The notes below the pieces were generated by a model that searched no databases, had not been told where the DNA came from, and saw only the letters and a list, made by a program, of their open reading frames with translations. A stretch of 7,230 nt of DNA from Paracoccaceae bacterium. Lineage in GTDB: Bacteria; Pseudomonadota; Alphaproteobacteria; Rhodobacterales; Rhodobacteraceae. The position numbers and the translations under genes were made by a program. The DNA lies in contig JALQYS010000232.1 of the NCBI GenBank assembly GCA_023254015.1, forward strand, positions 1 through 7,230. Reading direction: 5' to 3'. Positions 1-6,191 of the stretch are shown one piece after another (the first letter of the stretch is position 1; each line of letters opens with the position of its first letter).

Positions 1-195
1 ATTGCCCACAGTGGCGGGGCGCCCGTCAAAGGGGCGCGTCACCCAGAACCGGATGCGGGCGGGGGCCGGCTCACCATAGCCGGCTTCCACCTCGTTCCGG
101 AACCGCCGCTCCAGCCCCAGACAGGGCATCACCGCGTCATAAAAGCCCACCGCGCGGGCCAGATCATTGGTGCCAACCGTGACATATAACAGCAT
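1..195 (-). CDS. VOC family (glyoxalase/bleomycin-resistance fold) protein, N-terminal part
   Basis: This is the first 65 codons of a minus-strand gene that continues past the left edge. The protein begins MLLYVTVGTNDLARAVGFYD, the typical first beta strand and helix of a vicinal-oxygen-chelate (VOC) module: 'xxYVTVGTNDLxRAxxFYD', then a 'xxLGLERR' turn and later 'RIRFWVTRPFDGRPATVGN'. VOC proteins of this type are usually about 120-130 residues, so roughly half is present. They are metal-dependent lyases, dioxygenases or resistance proteins; the substrate cannot be told from this fragment. The ATG at 193-195 is preceded by AGGGGGGAAGG, with the AGGGGG part at a usable distance. The gene is divergent from purA with 88 bp between the two starts. 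I am sure of the fold class and do not know the function. Confidence 0.82.
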   Translation of the reverse strand, partial: MLLYVTVGTNDLARAVGFYDAVMPCLGLERRFRNEVEAGYGEPAPARIRFWVTRPFDGRPATVGN

Positions 196-283
196 CCTTC
201 CCCCCTGCGGCCATTTTGCTGTTTCGCTGGCCGCGCCTGACCGCTATAGGACGCACGGTTTTTCCAAAGCGCAAGGATATGCC

Positions 284-1576
284 ATGGCCAATGTCGTCGT
301 CGTCGGAGCCCAGTGGGGGGACGAGGGGAAGGGAAAGATCGTTGACTGGCTCAGCGAGCGTGCCGATGTCATCGCGCGCTTTCAGGGCGGCCACAACGCC
401 GGCCATACGCTGGTCATCGATGGCAAGGTCTACAAGCTGAGCCTTCTGCCCTCGGGCATCGTTCGGGGCGGCAAGCTGAGCGTCATTGGCAATGGCGTGG
501 TGGTGGATCCCTGGCATCTTGTGACCGAGATCGAAAAGCTGCGCGGTCAGGGCGTCGAGATCACGCCGGACAACCTGATCCTGGCTGAAAATGCCAGCCT
601 GATTCTGCCGATCCATGGCGAGCTGGACCGCGGCCGCGAGGCGCAGACCGGCGTTGCCAAGATCGGCACCACCGGCCGCGGCATCGGCCCGGCCTATGAG
701 GATAAGGTCGGCCGCCGCGCCATCCGCGTGGCCGACATCTTTGACGAAGCGACGCTGGACACCCGCATCGGCCGCCTTCTGACCCATCACAACGCGCTGC
801 GCGCGGGCCTTGGCCTTGATCCGGTGGATGCCGCCGCGCTCAAGGCGCAGATTCTTGAAATCGCGCCCAAGATCCAGCCCTATGCCGGCCCGGTGTGGAA
901 AGTGCTGACCGAGGCACGGCGCGCGGGCAAGCGCATCCTCTTCGAAGGCGCGCAAGGGTCTTTGCTCGACATCGATTTCGGCACCTATCCCTTCGTGACC
1001 TCCTCGAACGTGATCGCAGGGCAGGCGGCGACCGGCGTGGGCCTTGGCCCGACGGCGATCGATTTCGTCCTGGGCATCGTCAAGGCCTATACCACCCGCG
1101 TCGGCGAAGGCCCGTTCCCGGCCGAACTTCATGACGCCGATGGCGAGCGTCTGGGCGAGCGGGGCCATGAATTCGGCACCGTGACCGGGCGCAAGCGCCG
1201 CTGCGGCTGGTTCGATGCGGTGCTGGTGCGCCAGACCTGTGCGACCTCGGGGGTGTCGGGCATCGCGCTGACCAAGCTGGACGTGCTTGACGGTTTCAAG
1301 ACGCTGAAGATCTGCGTGGGGTATGAGCTGGACGGCAAGCGGATGGACTATCTGCCCACCGCCGCCGATCAGCAGGCCCGCTGCACGCCCATCTATGAAG
1401 AGATGGAAGGCTGGTCGGAAACCACCGCGGGCGCGCGGTCCTGGGCCGATCTGCCGGGCGCGGCGGTCAAATATGTGCGCCGGATCGAAGAGTTGATCCA
1501 GTGTCCGGTGGCGCTTTTGTCCACCTCGCCCGAGCGGGATGACACCATCCTGGTGACCGACCCCTTCGCCGATTGA
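284..1576 (+). CDS. purA: Adenylosuccinate synthetase
   Basis: PurA condenses IMP with aspartate at the expense of GTP to give adenylosuccinate, the first committed step from IMP to AMP, in the cytosol. The 430-residue length is normal for the bacterial enzyme. Visible motifs, in order: GAQWGDEGKGK at residues 8-18 (P-loop-like start with catalytic Asp13), GGHNAGHT at 35-42 (His41), GTTGRGIGPAYEDK at 128-141, FEGAQGSLLDIDFGTYP at 220-236, TTRVGEGPFP at 270-279, GTVTGRKRRCGWFD at 298-311, TKLDVLDG at 330-337 and STSPERDD at 413-420. The reading frame is open back to 167, but family proteins start right before the 'VVVVGAQWGDEGKGK' strand. The ATG at 284 also has AAGGAT at 273-278, so I chose it. 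A weak TATAGG at 245-250 could be a -10 box. DUF2842 follows on the same strand after 82 bp. Confidence 0.98.
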   Translation: MANVVVVGAQWGDEGKGKIVDWLSERADVIARFQGGHNAGHTLVIDGKVYKLSLLPSGIVRGGKLSVIGNGVVVDPWHLVTEIEKLRGQGVEITPDNLILAENASLILPIHGELDRGREAQTGVAKIGTTGRGIGPAYEDKVGRRAIRVADIFDEATLDTRIGRLLTHHNALRAGLGLDPVDAAALKAQILEIAPKIQPYAGPVWKVLTEARRAGKRILFEGAQGSLLDIDFGTYPFVTSSNVIAGQAATGVGLGPTAIDFVLGIVKAYTTRVGEGPFPAELHDADGERLGERGHEFGTVTGRKRRCGWFDAVLVRQTCATSGVSGIALTKLDVLDGFKTLKICVGYELDGKRMDYLPTAADQQARCTPIYEEMEGWSETTAGARSWADLPGAAVKYVRRIEELIQCPVALLSTSPERDDTILVTDPFAD

Positions 1577-1584
1577 ACGAATCC

Positions 1585-1654
1585 GCCTCTCCTCGTCGTC
1601 TTCGACGCTCGTCGTTGGAGGACCCGAGGAGAAGGCGAAGCCGCACGACGAGGA
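1585..1654 (+). promoter_or_regulatory. purA-DUF2842 intergenic inverted repeats with two alternative folds
   Basis: Two overlapping inverted repeats fill this gap. Fold A pairs 1585-1595 with 1625-1636: 11 base pairs with one bulged A at 1632. Fold B pairs 1590-1599 with 1645-1654 (TCCTCGTCGT against ACGACGAGGA, 10 perfect pairs) and continues with 1600-1604 against 1636-1640 (CTTCG/CGAAG) across a CCGC bulge. The two folds share 1590-1595, so they exclude each other. Fold B includes AGGA at 1651-1654, the ribosome binding site of the next gene; fold A leaves it free. A small CGTC-TTC-GACG hairpin (1597-1607) fits inside fold A. No T-run follows, so it is not a classical terminator. The pairings are read directly from the sequence; a regulatory role is inference. 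It could also be a decayed repeat element. Confidence 0.5.
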
Positions 1655-1658
1655 AGCG

Positions 1659-1886
1659 ATGGCGCTCAACTACAAGACCCGCAAACGGTTGGCCTTGCTG
1701 GTCCTTCTGGTCGGCATGCCCTTCTATGTCGTGGTCGCGGTCACGGTGATGAACCGCCTGCCGCGCCTGCCGCTCTGGGCCGAGGTGCCGGTCTATCTGG
1801 TGTTGGGGTTTGCCTGGATCCTGCCCTTCAAGGCGGTTTTCAAGGGCATTGGCCAGCCTGACCCAGACCAGCCTGATCCAGAATAG
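1659..1886 (+). CDS. DUF2842 family small inner-membrane protein
   Basis: This 75-residue protein matches the DUF2842 family of alphaproteobacteria, recognised from the N-terminal 'MALNYKTRKRLALLVLLVGMP' signature, the second helix around 'VYLVLGFAWILPFKAVFKGIG' and the overall length. It has two hydrophobic segments, about residues 10-31 and 41-62, so it is probably a two-helix inner-membrane protein. A basic start (KTRKR) suggests the N-terminus faces the cytoplasm. The function of the family is not known. The C-terminus ends QPDPDQPDPE, encoded by a 15-bp tandem duplication (1853-1867 and 1868-1882, 14 of 15 identical). The ATG at 1659 is preceded by AGGAAG at 1651-1656, which is part of an inverted repeat that may hide it. 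Being 82 bp behind purA on the same strand, it may be co-transcribed with it. Confidence 0.88.
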   Translation: MALNYKTRKRLALLVLLVGMPFYVVVAVTVMNRLPRLPLWAEVPVYLVLGFAWILPFKAVFKGIGQPDPDQPDPE

Positions 1887-1925
1887 CCCGGCCGCGGCGA
1901 GAAATGACACGGTCCTGGAAATGAA

Positions 1926-1960
1926 ACAGGCGGGTCAAGCCCCTTGGGCGACCCGCCTGT
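1926..1960. terminator. Convergent (bidirectional) intrinsic terminator hairpin
   Basis: ACAGGCGGGTC (1926-1936) pairs perfectly with GACCCGCCTGT (1950-1960), and inside it GCCC (1939-1942) pairs with GGGC (1946-1949). The result is a 15-bp stem with a two-base AA bulge and a CTT loop. Read on the minus strand the stem is followed by TTTCATTTCC, a reasonable U-rich tract, so it best terminates the large minus-strand gene ending at 1996. On the plus strand only CTTAAGG follows, weaker for DUF2842. It lies in the 109-bp gap between two converging genes, where a shared terminator is expected. Confidence 0.85.
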
Positions 1961-1995
1961 CTTAAGGCCCGGGCGGCAGTCCCGGCCTTTGGTTC

Positions 1996-4182
1996 TTATC
2001 CTGCCAGCTTGCGCGCCTCGGCCAGATAGGGCGAGCGGTCGGTCAGGGCGAACATCCCGCGCTTGACCTTGGTGATGCGGCCCTGACGCAAGAGCGTGCC
2101 AAAACCGCGCAGGAAATCCTCGCGGGCGGTGTCGCTCTGGCTGGGCAGCGCCGAAAGCTGGCGCATGACCAGCGGGCGCGAAAACTCCGGGCGTTGCAGC
2201 ACCTCGGCACAATAGACCGCCGCGGCCTCCAGCAGGTCGGGCAGGTTTTGCGCGCCCAGCTGATCGGCAAAATCCTGAAAACTGGTGGCATCGGCAAAGA
2301 CATTGCCCGTTGTCAGGTCGTCGGCGAATTCATCCGCCTCCAGATCTGCGGCCTCGAACTCTTGCATCTGCACCGTTTGTCCGGCGGTGGGGGTTGCCTC
2401 GGCGGTGCGCGGGACCGGACGGCGCGGCCGCACGGGCGTCACCACGCGGGGGGCGGCTGTCTCGGTCCGGTCGATGCGCTGGGCCGAAACCAGAACCAGC
2501 GGTGTCGGGCGTTGGCCGGCGTCGCCGGATGTGGCCACAGGTGCCGGGCTGTCCGCGACCGGACGGCGCGGCCGCACCACGCGGTCAAGGTCGCTGCGAT
2601 AGGCGTCCAGCTGCGAATCGCGCGGCTGTGCGGTTTGTCCGGTTGCCTGACGATCGGCCTCGGTTGCCGCCACGGCCGCTTTCAGATGGGCGATGGCCGA
2701 TTGCCGACGACGGGTGGCCTCGCCGCTCATTTCCGTATTTGCCTGCGCCATCAGGCGATTCACGGCCTCATCTTCGGCCGGGGTCGTGACCGCACGGCGG
2801 GGGGCAACCTCGGGCGCGGCGGTGAGGGGTTCGGGCTGTGCAGCCGGTGTCGGGATGCCCAGTTCCGCCTCAAGGGCGGCCAGTTCCGCCTGCAGTGCTG
2901 CTTCCTCCTCGTCCGAAAGCGCCGTGGCGGCACTTCCGGTCGTCGGCGCCTCGGCCGGCTGGGAAGCCTCGGGCTGAACCGTCTCGGGCTGGGGCGTCGG
3001 TGCCACAGCGGCGCGGCGGATCCGGATCACCCGCGCCCGCGCCCGTGCGGCGGCAGGCGCCACGACTTCGGCTGCCACAGCTTCGGCCGCCACAGCTTCG
3101 GCCGCCATGGGGGCATCCAGCTCCGGCTGATCTGCGTTCTCGATCAGATCGGCCGCCATGGCAGGCGCTTCAGCCACGGCGTCTTGCGGGGCCGCGACCG
3201 GTTCGGCCTGCGAAAAGTCGATCTCCTGAAGGTTCAGCTCATCCTCATCCCAGGCACTATCCCAATCGCCGGCCCCTTCTTCTTCTGACAAAGCGTCGGG
3301 AGCCGCCTCGGCCGGCTCCGGCGCTTCAACGGCCAGCCGTGCCAGAAGTCCCGCCTCATCGAAGTCGGCGGCAGGAAGATCCTCATCCCCGGCGGCGTCT
3401 TCGCCCGTTGCCTCTTCTACGGCCAAGGGCGCGGCCAGACGCGACAGAAGGGCGTCCTCATCGAAGGCTTCGATCACATTGATCGATGCGGGGATCGTTT
3501 CGGGGGCCCCGACCGGCCGATCCTCGACGGCAGCAATCGGGGCAGGCTGGACGTCAAGGGCGGGCTGCCCCACCTCATCCTGTGCGGCCCCAACCGCCAG
3601 GTCCTGTTCGCCGGGCTGCTCGACAAAGGGCGCACTCTCGGGTTCGGCCAGAAGCGATTCGATCTGATCGGAGACCTCAATCACCGGCGCGGCCAGCGTG
3701 ATCGGGGCAGGGTCAGCCGCAACGGGGGCTTCGGCGTGTTCATCCTCGATATAGCTGTCATCGGCCTCCTGCGGCGCGACTGGCGCCGGGGCAAGCCCTT
3801 CGGGGGCGGACTGACGGGCGCGGATGCGCTGCAACCGCTCGGCCACGCTTTCGGTCGTGGCGGCATCCGGTTCGGCCAGCGCGGGCCGCGGCTGCGCCTG
3901 GGGCTCGACAACCATTGGTGCGGCGCTGTCACCAGCGCGCAGAATCACCCCATTGTCAGCGATCTTGGCCTCGACCCGGCGCTGGATCTCACGCTCGGCA
4001 ATCCGGTGCAGCATGGCGGCGTCCGGCGTCGGCGGTTCGGCGCCGAAATAGCGGTCGTCTGCAGCCAGATCGCGAAAATACTCGGCAATCGCCTTCATCG
4101 TGTTGAAGGGATCGTCAAACCCCTCCAGAGTGCAGGAAAAGGTTCCATAAGAGACGGTTAGGATCTTGCTCGCACCGGTCAT
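1996..4182 (-). CDS. Large uncharacterised protein with acidic Ala/Pro-rich linker
   Basis: This is a 728-residue protein I cannot assign to a named family. Residues 1-75 look folded (KILTVSYGTFSCTLEGFDDP, then EYFRDLAADDRYFGAEPP and a helical AEREIQRRVEAKI). Residues about 85-620 are Ala/Glu/Pro-rich and probably disordered. That stretch contains two FDE-x2-LL-x-RLA motifs (240-250, 274-284), a WDSAWDEDEL acidic patch, an AAEAV repeat, basic patches (about 373-391, 534-542, 579-590), a coiled-coil-like EEEAALQAELAALEAELG near 420-440 and a probable helical segment (471-512, with RRRQSAIAHLKAAVAATEADRQ). Residues 633-728 look folded again and end LLRQGRITKVKRGMFALTDRSPYL, which resembles a winged helix. 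No signal peptide or membrane helix is seen, so it is probably cytoplasmic. The frame is open upstream to 4899, but that part overlaps thiN. The ATG at 4180-4182, with AGAAGG upstream, gives a start matching the folded N-terminus. It is transcribed divergently from thiN. Confidence 0.85.
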   Translation of the reverse strand: MTGASKILTVSYGTFSCTLEGFDDPFNTMKAIAEYFRDLAADDRYFGAEPPTPDAAMLHRIAEREIQRRVEAKIADNGVILRAGDSAAPMVVEPQAQPRPALAEPDAATTESVAERLQRIRARQSAPEGLAPAPVAPQEADDSYIEDEHAEAPVAADPAPITLAAPVIEVSDQIESLLAEPESAPFVEQPGEQDLAVGAAQDEVGQPALDVQPAPIAAVEDRPVGAPETIPASINVIEAFDEDALLSRLAAPLAVEEATGEDAAGDEDLPAADFDEAGLLARLAVEAPEPAEAAPDALSEEEGAGDWDSAWDEDELNLQEIDFSQAEPVAAPQDAVAEAPAMAADLIENADQPELDAPMAAEAVAAEAVAAEVVAPAAARARARVIRIRRAAVAPTPQPETVQPEASQPAEAPTTGSAATALSDEEEAALQAELAALEAELGIPTPAAQPEPLTAAPEVAPRRAVTTPAEDEAVNRLMAQANTEMSGEATRRRQSAIAHLKAAVAATEADRQATGQTAQPRDSQLDAYRSDLDRVVRPRRPVADSPAPVATSGDAGQRPTPLVLVSAQRIDRTETAAPRVVTPVRPRRPVPRTAEATPTAGQTVQMQEFEAADLEADEFADDLTTGNVFADATSFQDFADQLGAQNLPDLLEAAAVYCAEVLQRPEFSRPLVMRQLSALPSQSDTAREDFLRGFGTLLRQGRITKVKRGMFALTDRSPYLAEARKLAG
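2413..2577 (-). repeat. Duplicated 21-bp segment encoding RPRRPV inside the large protein gene
   Basis: The plus-strand segments 2413-2433 and 2557-2577 are identical over 21 bp and lie 144 bp apart, in the same reading frame. They encode the ends of RVVTPVRPRRPV (residues 579-590) and RVVRPRRPV (534-542). The identity at DNA level, including third positions, points to a recent duplication or gene conversion within the disordered linker. Confidence 0.8.
3066..3110 (-). repeat. 15-bp tandem repeat, three units, inside the large protein gene
   Basis: Three head-to-tail units at 3066-3080, 3081-3095 and 3096-3110 follow the plus-strand pattern CTTCGGCCGCCACAG. The first unit has one T for C change and the last ends ATGG. 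On the coding strand they give the MAAEAVAAEAVAAEVVA stretch. Because the unit length is a multiple of three, copy changes keep the frame; this looks like slippage expansion in a disordered linker. Confidence 0.85.
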
Positions 4183-4323
4183 GGATGCCTGCCTTCTAAC
4201 AACTTCGTTCCTGTCAACTTGCCGCGCAGACTGTTCGAATCCGTGGACAGATCGGGGTAATTTGAAGGATTGATTGTGTCCGCCGAACAGGCTCATTGCC
4301 GCAATTGGAAGAACAGTATCCGC

Positions 4324-5001
4324 ATGAATCCCCCCATTGTCGACTCGCCCGTAGGGGTCACGCTGATTGGCGGCGGTCCCGTCACAGCCGCCCAACTGAC
4401 CCGCGCCCGCCGCTTTGCTCCGCGGATCGTGGCGGCCGACAGCGGGGCTGACCGCGCCTTGCAGCTTGGCGTGCTGCCCGAAGCGGTGATCGGCGACATG
4501 GATTCGATCCACGCCTCCACGCGGGCGCAGCTGGCGGACCGGATCTTTGCGATCAATGAGCAGGACACGACCGATTTCGACAAGGCGCTTCGCTCGATCC
4601 GGGCGCCCTTCGTGCTGGGGCTTGGATTTGCCGGCGCGCGCGTTGACCACGGGCTTGCGGTGCTGAACGGGCTGGTGCGCCACCCCGACCGGCCCTGCCT
4701 GATTCTTGGCCCGCGCGACGTGACCTTCCTGTGTCCTGCCGAGCTGCGGTTGAACCTGCCCCCGGGCACGCGGTTTTCGCTGTTTCCGATGGGGCGCGTG
4801 ACCGGCCGCAGCACCGGCCTGCGCTGGCCGATCGACGGGCTGGACTTCGGCCCCGATGCCATGATCGGCACCTCGAACGAGGTCTCGGGGCCGGTGCACC
4901 TGACGATGGCCGCCCCGAGGATGCTGGCGATCCTGCCGGTCAGATATCTGCCGGAAGCACTGCGCGGGCTTGGGCTGCCGTCATCCGCTCGCGGTGGATG
5001 A
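4324..5001 (+). CDS. thiN: Thiamine diphosphokinase
   Basis: This enzyme transfers a diphosphate from ATP to thiamine to make thiamine diphosphate directly (EC 2.7.6.2), serving salvage or uptake of thiamine. With the ATG at 4324 it has 225 residues, normal for the family. Motifs: IGGG at 15-18, AADSGADRAL at 38-47, VIGDMDS at 55-61, DTTDFDKAL at 81-89, the GFAGARVDH segment at 101-109 (the usual G-GGR-DH element with Ala in place of one Gly) and GTSNE at 182-186 near the thiamine-binding C-terminal domain. Earlier in-frame starts exist: TTG at 4270, and GTG at 4276 with AAGGA six bases upstream. They would add 18 or 16 residues not typical of the family. The ATG has GGAAGAA at 4307-4313. No TPP riboswitch is seen in the 141 bp upstream. 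Its 3' end overlaps the convergent permease gene by 62 bp. Confidence 0.93.
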   Translation: MNPPIVDSPVGVTLIGGGPVTAAQLTRARRFAPRIVAADSGADRALQLGVLPEAVIGDMDSIHASTRAQLADRIFAINEQDTTDFDKALRSIRAPFVLGLGFAGARVDHGLAVLNGLVRHPDRPCLILGPRDVTFLCPAELRLNLPPGTRFSLFPMGRVTGRSTGLRWPIDGLDFGPDAMIGTSNEVSGPVHLTMAAPRMLAILPVRYLPEALRGLGLPSSARGG

Positions 5002-5860
5002 TGTAGAGGCCCGAGGCCACGATCACCCCGATGCCGGCAAAGGTCATCGCGTTGGGGAAATCGCCAAAGACGACATAGCCCAGCAGGACGGCGGTGATGA
5101 TTTCCAGATAGTGGATCGGGGCCAATGTCGAGGCGGGGGCGTATTTCAGCGCCACCGTCATGCACATATGACTGGCCGCCGCCCAGAACCCGACGCCAAA
5201 CAGCCAAAGCCAGGCCCAGCCCTGCGGCATGACCGGGTCAAGCGTCGGCCAATGCGTGACATCGGCCATCGCAAGGACCGGCAGACAGATCACCGTCCCG
5301 GCGATCGAGGTGTGAAGTTGCTGCATCACCGGATGCACGCCGGCTGACATCGCCCGCGTGATCAGCATGTAGGCGGCAAAGGCAAAGGCCGAGACCAGCG
5401 GGAACAGCGCCACAAGGCCAAAGGCCGCGAGCGAGGGCTGGATCACCAGAAGGCACCCGACAAAGCCCACCGCCGAGGCGATGATCCGCCGCGGCCCGAT
5501 ATGGTCGCCAAAGATCAGATGGCCCAGCAGCAGCAGGATGAACGGCTCGACAAAGACAATGGCCAGCGCGTCGGCAATGGGCATCACCTGCACGCCCGCG
5601 ACAAACCCGTAGGTCGAGGCGATCAGGAACACCGCGCGGGCCAGCAAAAGCCCCGCCTCCCGCCGCGTGACCCGCCAGCCAAGCCCCATCACCAACGCCA
5701 CCGGCACCATCAGGAGACCCTGCACCAGAAAGCGGGCCGCCGTGATCTGGCCGACCGGAATGGTTGCGGTGGCCAGCTTCGAGGCCGTGTCGAGAAGGGG
5801 GGCCAGCACGCAAAATGCAAGCATGAGGCCGATGCCGGTAAGGGTGCGATCCTGTGTCAT
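4940..5860 (-). CDS. DMT family (EamA domain) transporter
   Basis: This is a 306-residue inner-membrane permease with about ten hydrophobic segments arranged as two EamA repeats, roughly residues 8-142 and 150-289. Each repeat closes with the family's typical pattern: LIFGDHIGPRRIIASAVGFV (114-133) and VVFGDFPNAMTFAGIGVIVA (263-282). The first repeat also has VFVEPFILLLLG (102-113), as in related exporters. Such proteins move small metabolites, often amino acids or nucleosides, usually outward; the substrate here is unknown. The minus-strand frame is open back to 6320, but that extension crosses non-coding repeats. The ATG at 5858-5860 starts just before the first helix and has AGG/AAGG upstream. 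It lies 479 bp behind sdaA on the same strand. An amino-acid exporter next to a serine deaminase is suggestive but unproven. Confidence 0.93.
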   Translation of the reverse strand: MTQDRTLTGIGLMLAFCVLAPLLDTASKLATATIPVGQITAARFLVQGLLMVPVALVMGLGWRVTRREAGLLLARAVFLIASTYGFVAGVQVMPIADALAIVFVEPFILLLLGHLIFGDHIGPRRIIASAVGFVGCLLVIQPSLAAFGLVALFPLVSAFAFAAYMLITRAMSAGVHPVMQQLHTSIAGTVICLPVLAMADVTHWPTLDPVMPQGWAWLWLFGVGFWAAASHMCMTVALKYAPASTLAPIHYLEIITAVLLGYVVFGDFPNAMTFAGIGVIVASGLYIIHRERMTAAQARAVLPADI

Positions 5861-5921
5861 GGCCTTGCCTAACTCGGCGCGACCAGAGAAAACCGTCTGA
5901 TTGCGACCTGTTACGGGGGTC

Positions 5922-5952
5922 GGGCTTGGGGGGCATCGAGCCCCCCAAGCCC
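5922..5952. other. 13-bp perfect GC-rich hairpin upstream of the transporter gene
   Basis: GGGCTTGGGGGGC (5922-5934) pairs without mismatch with GCCCCCCAAGCCC (5940-5952) around an ATCGA loop. On the minus strand it would lie in any leader or read-through transcript ahead of the DMT transporter. It lacks a U-tract, so protection of mRNA ends, a protein-binding site or a simple repeat remnant are all possible. Confidence 0.9.
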
Positions 5953-6033
5953 GCGCTGCCGCGGCGCACCGCCTTGATGTTTCGCGGGAAGTTGGCCGGG
6001 ATGCCTCCGGCGGGAGTATTTGCAGAAGGGCAA
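5922..6033 (+). repeat. Composite intergenic repeat, copy 1 (plus orientation)
   Basis: In order this unit holds a 13-bp perfect hairpin (5922-5934 with 5940-5952, loop ATCGA), CTGCCGCGG (5956-5964), CTTGA (5973-5977) and GGAGTATTT-gca-GAAGGGCAA (6013-6033). The same four landmarks occur in the same order, inverted, at 6192-6321. From memory, GGAGTATTT following GC-rich hairpins is a recurrent intergenic motif in Rhodobacterales; that part is not verified here. No T-run flanks the hairpin on either strand, so it is not a clear terminator. It begins 62 bp upstream of the DMT transporter start. Confidence 0.7.
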
Positions 6034-6191
6034 ATGCGAAGGAAATTCTTAACCTTTCGCCGCCAGATTGACGCTGCGGGACAGGGGGGAGCCCCGATGA
6101 CCGCGAAGGGCAAGTCGTCCCGGTGGCGGGGAAAGCGCTTCCCGAGCATCTTGAGTGGTGCCGACCGCCGGGGCGCGCCCCTGATCTGGTC
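6034..6191. other. Central segment between the inverted repeat copies, no supported gene
   Basis: I see no convincing gene here. On the plus strand an ATG at 6097 follows a purine-rich AGGGGGGAG and opens MTAKGKSSRWRGKRFP, but the frame runs on through the second repeat and then antisense through sdaA, so it is not supported. The segment also holds TTAACC near 6048-6053, a perfect 12-bp palindrome GGGGCGCGCCCC (6170-6181) and a further GAAGGGCAA (6105-6113). It may be a decayed gene start or promoter fragment carried between repeats. Confidence 0.35.

Noticed and set aside
164..1669. Long minus-strand open frame (501 codons) opposite purA
   Set aside because: It is antisense to an unmistakable purA and its translation (Arg/His/Ala-rich, no recognisable domain) is what GC-rich third positions give on the opposite strand.
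2194..3288. Plus-strand open frame of 364 codons opposite the large uncharacterised gene
   Set aside because: Its Gly/Arg/His-rich translation is the mirror of the Ala/Pro/Glu-rich linker. The minus strand has the better start, a terminator and folded-looking ends.
4212..4217. Perfect TTGACA hexamer on the minus strand as a -35 box for the large gene
   Set aside because: At 16-18 bp spacing the -10 position falls on the ribosome binding site, with no TATAAT-like sequence, so a usable promoter is not supported.
4201..4240. Two GTTC words (4207-4210, 4233-4236), considered as an alphaproteobacterial LexA box
   Set aside because: The LexA box needs GTTC-N7-GTTC; neither GTTC has a partner at that spacing.
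4183..4899. Upstream extension of the large minus-strand gene to 4899
   Set aside because: The extra 239 codons lie antisense to thiN and across the promoter region. The ATG at 4180-4182 has a Shine-Dalgarno-like site and begins the folded N-terminus.
6170..6181. Perfect 12-bp palindrome GGGGCGCGCCCC
   Set aside because: Made only of G and C in GC-rich DNA, single copy here and without flanking signals, so it is probably chance.
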